Source: Actinophytocola sp963825445 (lineage in GTDB: Bacteria > Actinomycetota > Actinomycetes > Mycobacteriales > Pseudonocardiaceae). Taken from it: DNA of 64,000 nucleotides. The notes beneath the pieces are model-generated. The model was not told the origin of the DNA and ran no database searches. It saw only the letters and a program-made list of their open reading frames with translations. Numbering within the stretch: the first letter of the stretch is position 1; every line of letters starts with the position of its first letter. The position numbers and the translations under genes are program-made. The DNA lies in contig CAWGTM010000019.1 of NCBI GenBank assembly GCA_963825445.1, forward strand, positions 186,001 to 250,000. Reading direction: 5' to 3'. This document shows positions 58,963 through 64,000 of the stretch, one piece after another.

Positions 58963-61900
58963 ATGGCCGTGAGAGGTTTCTTCTCGTCGTTCGAGAACAC
59001 CGATCCGCCGTTGACCTGGATCGACATCGTCGACATCGACCAGGCGGGCACGCCGCGCGCCGCCGGGGCGAGCCTGAGCACCCGCGAGGGCCGCGGCCCG
59101 AAGCGTCCGCTCACCGGCCGGCCGAACGTCGGATTCACCGGCCGCCGCGCACTGCGCTACCAGGGCACCCACGCCGGTCCGGGCGCCGCCCACGTCACGA
59201 ACAAGCTCTTCCTGGTCGATCTCCTGGTCAGCCGCGACACCGAGCTGTCCTACGTGCTCTTCCCGGAGCTGATCGGCGACGACCTGCGCTACCCGAGCAC
59301 GTACGTGTGCGTGGACCTGGCGTTCGACGACGGCACCCACCTGAGCGACCTCGGCGTCACCGACCAGCTGGGCTTCCCGCTGTCCGCGCTCGGCCAGGGC
59401 GGCTCGAAGGCGCTCGTCCCCGGCCAGTGGAACCAACGCACCGTGCGGATCGGTGTGGCGGAAGGCAAGGTCGTCTCGAAGATCCTGCTGAGCTACGAGA
59501 ACCCGGCCGGTCCGGCCGACTTCGCCGGCTGGATCGACGACATCGCACTACGAGACCGACCGAAGCCGCCCGCCCGCAGCCGCCCGGTCGACCACGTGGT
59601 CACCACCCGCGGCACCGACTCCACGAAGGCGTACTCGCGGGGCAACACCATCCCGGCGACCGCCGTGCCGCACGGGTTCAACTTCTGGACACCGGTCACC
59701 GACGCCGGCACCGGGGACTGGCTCTACACCTACCACCGGCACAACACCGAGGCGAACCTGCCGGCGCTGCAGGCGTTCTCGGCCAGCCACATCCCGAGCC
59801 CGTGGATGGGTGACCGCCAGACGTTCCAGGTGCTGCCCTCCGCGGCGGCAGGCCGCCCGACCGCGAACCGGCGCCGCCGCGCCCTGACCTTCCGCCACGG
59901 CAACGAACACGCCCGTCCGCACCACTACGAGGTGCGCTTCACCAACGGCATCCACACCGAGATCGCGCCGACCAACCACGCGGCCCTGTTCCGGTTCACC
60001 TTCCCCGGCGAGGACGCCAACCTGGTGTTCGACAACGTGTCGAAGGACGGTCGGCTCACCGTGGACCCGGTGGGCGGCACGGTGTCCGGCTACTCGGATG
60101 TCCGCAGTGGACTGTCCGATGGGGCCGGTCGGATGTTCTTCCACGCCACCTTCGACCGGTCGATCGCCGGCGGCGGGCGGCTGTGGCGCGGGTTCTCCCG
60201 CAAGGTCACCGGCTACCTGCGGTTCGAGCCCGACTTCACCGGCCCCACGGTGGTCACCATGCGGATCGCCACCTCGCTGATCAGCGTCGCGCAGGCCCGG
60301 CGGAACCTGTGGCTGGAGATCGCCGACGAGGACACGTTCGAGACCGTGCGGGACCGGGCGGCCGACCTGTGGGACGCGCTGCTCGGCCGGGTGGAGGTCG
60401 AGGGCGCCACCGAGGACCAGCTGGTCACGCTGTACTCCAACCTCTACCGGCTCTACCTGTATCCCAACCGGGGCCACGAGAACACCGGCACCGTCGAGTC
60501 GCCGCACTACCGGTACGCGAGCCCGTTCGCGCCGCCCGCCAAGAAGGACACGCCGACCCAGACGGGCGCCGCGCTCGTGGACGGCCGGGTCTACGTGAAC
60601 AACGGCTTCTGGGACACCTACCGCACCACCTGGCCGGCCTACGCGTTGCTCACGCCCAACCACTGCGGTGAGCTGGTCAACGGGTTCGTCCAGCAGTACC
60701 GCGACAGCGGCTGGATCTCGCGGTGGTCCTCCCCCGGTTACGCCGACCTGATGACCGGCACCAGCTCGGACGTCGCGTTCGCCGACGCCTATCTGAAGGG
60801 CGTGCGGAACTTCGACGTCCAGGCCGCCTACGACTCGGCGCTGCGCAACGCGACCGTGGCCGCGCCCTTCGCCGGCGTCGGCCGCAAGGGACTCGACCGG
60901 TCGATCTTCCTGGGCTACACGCCGACGTCCACCGAGTGGGGTCTGTCGTGGACACTCGAGGGCTGCGTCAACGACTTCGCCATCGCCAACCTGGCCAAGG
61001 AACTCGGCGACCGCGAGAACCACGAGTACTTCCTCGACCGCGCCCAGAACTACCTGCACTCGTTCGACCCGAGCACCGGGTTCTTCCAGGGGCGCAGGGA
61101 GAACGGCCGCTGGCGCAGGTCGCCCAACGAGTACGACCCGCGCGCGTGGGGCGGTGACTACGTGGAGACCAACGGCTGGAACATCGCGTTCAGCGTCCCC
61201 CACGACGGCGCCGGGCTCGCGAGCCTGCTCGGCGGGCGCGCGGCGCTCGCGGCGAAGCTCGACGAGTTCTTCGCCACGCAGGAGACCGGCCGGATGCGCG
61301 GTTCCTACTGGAAGCCGATCCACGAGATGGCCGAGGCGCGCGACGTGCGGATGGGCCAGTACGGGCACTCGAACCAGCCCTCGCACCACGTGATCTACAT
61401 GTACGCCTACGCGGGGGCCGCGTGGAAGACGCAGGAGAAGGTGCGGGAGGTGCTGTCCCGGCTGTACGCGGGCAGCGAGATCGGCCAGGGCTACCTCGGC
61501 GACGAGGACAACGGCGAGATGTCCGCGTGGTGGCTGTTCAGCGCGCTCGGCCTGTACCCGCTGCGGGTCGGCAGCCCCGACTACGTGATCGGATCGCCGT
61601 TGTTCCGCAAGGCGACCGTGCGTACCGACTCCGGCGCCGAACTCGTGGTGAACGCGCCGAACAACTCGCCCGAGAACGTCTACGTCCAGGGCCTCCAGGT
61701 CAACGGCCAGCCGTGGGACAAGGTGTACCTGCCGCACTCGGTCGTGGCCGCCGGCGCCGTGCTGGACTTCCGGATGGGCCCGGAACCGTCGCGGTGGGGC
61801 TGTGGCCCGGACGCGCTGCCGCCGTCGGTCACCCCGCCGGACACCGTGCCGCGCACCATGTTCGACGTGACGTGCGCGGTCGACGGGCACGCGGAGGGCA

Positions 61901-62262
61901 GCGACGGGATGAGCGTGGCCGCCCTGTTCGACGACAACAGCCGCACGCAGGTGTCGTTCCGCACGCCCACCGCGTGGGTGGCCTACCGGATGCCCCGGGA
62001 GGGCGTGGAGGTCGTGTACTACACGCTCACGTCGGGCACCCGCCGCGACGACCCGCGCAGCTGGATCCTCCGCGGCTCCGACGACGGTGCCAAGTGGACT
62101 GTGCTGGACGAACGGACCCAGGAGACGTTCCGCTGGCGCCGCCAGACCCGCCCGTTCGCGGTGTCCAACCCTGCCACGTTCACCCACTACCGGCTGGACA
62201 TCACGGAGAACACGGGCGCTCCGACCGTCACGCTCGCTCAGGTGGAACTGTTGGCCCGCTGA
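58963..62262 (+). CDS. GH92 family glycoside hydrolase (alpha-mannosidase)
   Basis: The 1099-residue protein matches GH92, calcium-dependent inverting exo-alpha-mannosidases that trim alpha-1,2 and related mannosides. Conserved blocks are GNTIPATAVPHGFNFWTPVT (about 227-246), NGFWDTYRTTWPAYALLTPN (about 547-566), WGGDYVETNGWNIAFSVPHDG (about 729-749), GQYGHSNQPSHHVIYMY (about 797-813) and GDEDNGEMSAWWLFSALGLYPL (about 847-868, with the catalytic acid). A C-terminal discoidin-like segment (about 965-1099) may bind sugar. No signal peptide is seen, so cytosolic action or a mis-set start is possible. A bidirectional terminator follows. Confidence 0.9.
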   Translation: MAVRGFFSSFENTDPPLTWIDIVDIDQAGTPRAAGASLSTREGRGPKRPLTGRPNVGFTGRRALRYQGTHAGPGAAHVTNKLFLVDLLVSRDTELSYVLFPELIGDDLRYPSTYVCVDLAFDDGTHLSDLGVTDQLGFPLSALGQGGSKALVPGQWNQRTVRIGVAEGKVVSKILLSYENPAGPADFAGWIDDIALRDRPKPPARSRPVDHVVTTRGTDSTKAYSRGNTIPATAVPHGFNFWTPVTDAGTGDWLYTYHRHNTEANLPALQAFSASHIPSPWMGDRQTFQVLPSAAAGRPTANRRRRALTFRHGNEHARPHHYEVRFTNGIHTEIAPTNHAALFRFTFPGEDANLVFDNVSKDGRLTVDPVGGTVSGYSDVRSGLSDGAGRMFFHATFDRSIAGGGRLWRGFSRKVTGYLRFEPDFTGPTVVTMRIATSLISVAQARRNLWLEIADEDTFETVRDRAADLWDALLGRVEVEGATEDQLVTLYSNLYRLYLYPNRGHENTGTVESPHYRYASPFAPPAKKDTPTQTGAALVDGRVYVNNGFWDTYRTTWPAYALLTPNHCGELVNGFVQQYRDSGWISRWSSPGYADLMTGTSSDVAFADAYLKGVRNFDVQAAYDSALRNATVAAPFAGVGRKGLDRSIFLGYTPTSTEWGLSWTLEGCVNDFAIANLAKELGDRENHEYFLDRAQNYLHSFDPSTGFFQGRRENGRWRRSPNEYDPRAWGGDYVETNGWNIAFSVPHDGAGLASLLGGRAALAAKLDEFFATQETGRMRGSYWKPIHEMAEARDVRMGQYGHSNQPSHHVIYMYAYAGAAWKTQEKVREVLSRLYAGSEIGQGYLGDEDNGEMSAWWLFSALGLYPLRVGSPDYVIGSPLFRKATVRTDSGAELVVNAPNNSPENVYVQGLQVNGQPWDKVYLPHSVVAAGAVLDFRMGPEPSRWGCGPDALPPSVTPPDTVPRTMFDVTCAVDGHAEGSDGMSVAALFDDNSRTQVSFRTPTAWVAYRMPREGVEVVYYTLTSGTRRDDPRSWILRGSDDGAKWTVLDERTQETFRWRRQTRPFAVSNPATFTHYRLDITENTGAPTVTLAQVELLAR

Positions 62263-62267
62263 AAGGC

Positions 62268-62306
62268 GAACGCCGCCGCCCGAGAGACTCGGTGGCGGCG
62301 GCGTTC
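62268..62306. terminator. Bidirectional terminator
   Basis: GAACGCCGCCGCC (62268-62280) and GGCGGCGGCGTTC (62294-62306) form a perfect 13-bp stem; the loop itself contains a 4-bp inner stem. It lies between the convergent GH92 and small membrane protein genes. Confidence 0.8.
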
Positions 62307-62316
62307 GGAGCCAGGG

Positions 62317-62943
62317 TCAGCGCGCGCGGCGCGACTCCAGGAACTGCGTGGAGCTGGAGCCGAGCGAGATGATCAGGCTGATCGTCGGCATGGTGGCGAA
62401 GAACACCACGATGAAGACCATCACGCCGGTCGCGGCGTTGACCAGCTGCTGGTCCACACCGTCCGTGTCCGCCGTGAGGAACCTGATCAGGTAGTAGAGG
62501 CAGATGACCAGCTCGAGTGCGCAGCCGGCCACCAGCAGGTTGCGGCTCTTGCCGGCCGCGAACTGAACGCCACCCATGATGAGCAGCGCGATACCCACCG
62601 CCTGGGCGATGGCCACCAGCAGCTCGAGGATCAGGTCACCGCCGGTGATGTCCCCGGTGCCGAGGCCGATGAACGCCAGGACCGTGGTGATCGAGGTGAT
62701 GCCGGCCTGCACGTAGGCGAGCACGGCGGCCGCCATCACCGAGCCGGGACGAGGGATCGGACCCCCGCTGTATTCCTGCGGCGCCTGCGGCATCGAGCTG
62801 TAGCCCGGTGCCTGCGGGTAACCGCCCTGTTGCGGATATCCGCCGGGAGGGGTGCCCTGCTGCGGGTAGCCACCGGGCGGCGTGCCGCCCTGCTGCGGGT
62901 AGCCGCCGCTCGGGTCGGGCTGCTGGCCGTATGGCTGATTCAT
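62317..62943 (-). CDS. Proline/glycine-rich small membrane protein (paralogue 1)
   Basis: The 208-residue protein has a low-complexity N-terminus with repeated GGYPQQG units (residues about 10-60) and four membrane spans: VMAAAVLAYVQAGITSITTVLAF, LILELLVAIAQAVGIALLIMGGVQF, LLVAGCALELVICLYYLIRF and ATGVMVFIVVFFATMPTISLII. The tail is basic. I do not recognise an assigned function; GYP-type tails occur on membrane proteins that interact through disordered cytoplasmic regions. The start codon follows GAGG-type sequence. It shares layout with the two genes that follow it on the same strand upstream. Confidence 0.8.
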   Translation of the reverse strand: MNQPYGQQPDPSGGYPQQGGTPPGGYPQQGTPPGGYPQQGGYPQAPGYSSMPQAPQEYSGGPIPRPGSVMAAAVLAYVQAGITSITTVLAFIGLGTGDITGGDLILELLVAIAQAVGIALLIMGGVQFAAGKSRNLLVAGCALELVICLYYLIRFLTADTDGVDQQLVNAATGVMVFIVVFFATMPTISLIISLGSSSTQFLESRRAR

Positions 62944-63060
62944 CTTCGCTCCTCGGTGCGCCGCAGACGTCCCTGCGGACATTGCCTCGAATATTGGCAC
63001 AGATCCCCGACCTTGCCAGGGCAATCGCGTATTCGTGCCGAAGTGTTGCCGAATCAGGTG

Positions 63061-63723
63061 TCACCGCACCCCGCGGGACCGCAGGAACTCAGTGGCCGAC
63101 CGGCCCCGCGACATGGACAGGCTGATGACCGGCAGGATCGCGAACATGACGGCGGAGACGATCAGAGCGCCCCGTGCGGCGTCCCGCGATCCGTCCACCT
63201 CGGACGGGTTGTCCGGGCCGAACACGCCGTCCGACAGCGTGGCGAAGACGATGATGTAGAAGAAGCAGATCACGAACTGCAGCACGCACGCCGCCATCAA
63301 CAGGGTGCGGTCCGTGCCGGCCATGATCTTGACGCCGCCGGCGATGAGCAGCCCGACACCCGCGGCCGCCGCCAGCACGGCCAGGGTCTGCACCAGCAGT
63401 CGGCCGGTGCCGAACCCGCTGTCGAACAGGCCCACGAACATGATGAGGGTGGCGAGCCCCGTGATGCCGGCCTGGACGAAGCCGAGCACCGCCGACGCCG
63501 TGATCACCCCCGGCCGCCGGTAGTGCCCCTGCGCCGCAGGGGCCTGCGGCAGCGGGGCGACCGGGTAGCCGTAGGGGTACGGCCGCTGCGCAGGCGGCTG
63601 ATCGTAGGCGTGGGTCGGCTGGTCCTGGTAGACGTAGCCGGCCGGCGGCGCCTGGAACCCCGGGACCGCGGGCTCGGCGGGCGGCGGACCGGCCTCGGGC
63701 ACCTGATCGTGGGACTGTGTCAT
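63061..63723 (-). CDS. Proline-rich small membrane protein (paralogue 2)
   Basis: The 220-residue protein has a proline/tyrosine-rich N-terminus (residues about 1-70, including QPPAQRPYPYGYPVAPLPQAP) and four membrane spans: VITASAVLGFVQAGITGLATLIMFVGLF, LLVQTLAVLAAAAGVGLLIAGGVKI, LLMAACVLQFVICFFYIIVF and GALIVSAVMFAILPVISLSM. The phrases GFVQAGITGLATLI and LQFVICFFYII match paralogue 1 closely, so the two arose by duplication. The C-terminal RSATEFLRSRG resembles STQFLESRR of paralogue 1. Function unknown. Confidence 0.8.
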   Translation of the reverse strand: MTQSHDQVPEAGPPPAEPAVPGFQAPPAGYVYQDQPTHAYDQPPAQRPYPYGYPVAPLPQAPAAQGHYRRPGVITASAVLGFVQAGITGLATLIMFVGLFDSGFGTGRLLVQTLAVLAAAAGVGLLIAGGVKIMAGTDRTLLMAACVLQFVICFFYIIVFATLSDGVFGPDNPSEVDGSRDAARGALIVSAVMFAILPVISLSMSRGRSATEFLRSRGVR

Positions 63724-63799
63724 CGTCGCTCCCCCGTGACCTACCGGACCATTCGCCCGAATTTTGTCACAGGCGCGGCGTCATCCCCGGCGGCGCGAC

Positions 63800-64000
63800 C
63801 TAATCGTGCCGGGAAACTACCGATCGGCGCGCTCGCGCCCCCGACGCGAGGAAGAACGCGGTCACCGGCACCCCGGCGATCACCAGCGGCACGAAGAAGA
63901 CGTCGTCGTTCACGTACAGGAAGTACGTCCAGAACAGACAGAGCAGCACCTGCAGGACGATCGCCAGGAGGAACAACCCGCGTCCGGTGCCGCCCCGGAG
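63800..64000 (-). CDS. Small membrane protein, 3' part (likely paralogue 3)
   Basis: The window end cuts this minus-strand gene. The visible 66 residues (GRGLFLLAIVLQVLLCLFWTYFLYVNDDVFFVPLVIAGVPVTAFFLASGA then a basic tail ending RHD) contain two membrane spans. The FLLAIVLQVLLCLFWTYFLYV segment resembles LLMAACVLQFVICFFYIIVF of paralogue 2, and the stop is followed by a gap and the paralogue 2 gene, so it is probably a third copy. The N-terminus is not visible. Confidence 0.6.
   Translation of the reverse strand, partial: LRGGTGRGLFLLAIVLQVLLCLFWTYFLYVNDDVFFVPLVIAGVPVTAFFLASGARARRSVVSRHD

Noticed and set aside
59548..62187. An 879-codon open frame antisense to the GH92 gene
   Set aside because: Same high-GC shadow effect; no start signal or recognisable motif, whereas the sense strand has full GH92 motifs.
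1..64000. tRNA or rRNA genes, a replication origin, or att sites
   Set aside because: I saw no tRNA cloverleaf ending in CCA-like acceptor stems, no rRNA stretches, no DnaA-box cluster and no integrase gene.

Overview
The window is high-GC DNA with short intergenic gaps and many genes that overlap by 4 bp (ATGA or GTGA). It carries actinobacterial families: DUF3097, DUF3090, SCO1664-type, SCO6745-type, CGNR, an MptB-type mannosyltransferase pair, sucrase-ferredoxin and several WYL regulators. It reads as chromosome of a filamentous actinomycete; a Pseudonocardiaceae-type host (Saccharothrix/Lentzea/Actinosynnema-like) is my best guess, inferred from gene content only. I saw no rRNA, tRNA, CRISPR array or complete biosynthetic gene cluster.

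Layout. 0-12.8 kb: small regulators and enzymes (AHSA1/SRPBCC, DUF6919-like, GNAT, DUF1905, VOC, WYL), a frameshifted heterodimeric ABC exporter, sucrase-ferredoxin, an AlkZ-like protein, an ECF42-type operon (RibD-like reductase, DGPF/YciI protein, sigma factor), and a divergent VOC/CGNR pair sharing one palindromic operator. 12.8-13.7 kb: mostly empty, with an AT-rich island. 13.7-17.9 kb: NfeD-SPFH membrane operon, DUF3097, and an ECF sigma factor coupled to a double-VOC protein. 17.9-27.2 kb: Vat-type acetyltransferase and TetR, SMP-30 lactonase, WYL regulator, UvrA-like protein, methyltransferase, TetR, second AlkZ-like protein, SCO1664 and DUF3090. 27.3-35.6 kb: an indel-rich block with S9 and S66 peptidases, a broken IS110 element, an SDR and MBL hydrolase (both intact), a Tat-lipoprotein aminotransferase and an ArsR-SRPBCC fusion. 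35.7-43.4 kb: GT9-like protein, MarR-controlled LLM oxidoreductase, SnoaL-like protein, third AlkZ-like protein, epoxide hydrolase, WYL, DUF6194-like and a two-domain MerR. 43.4-46.4 kb: tandem GT-C mannosyltransferases. 46.6-55.5 kb: a peptide ABC importer divergent from a D-aminopeptidase and an M20 dipeptidase. 56-64 kb: ABC exporter, SCO6745-type protein, a GH92 mannosidase, and three tandem small membrane proteins.

How genes work together. The importer with DppA-like and M20 peptidases forms a peptide uptake and breakdown unit. The UvrA-like protein and three AlkZ-like proteins suggest DNA-damage defence. Many regulators sit next to clear palindromic operators, so much of the window is locally controlled accessory metabolism.

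The least explained structure is a dispersed family of intergenic repeats with an exact 22-bp period at four places. Others are a duplicated 73-bp leader at the starts of two unrelated genes, and two dense blocks of single-base indels that are either decay or sequence error.
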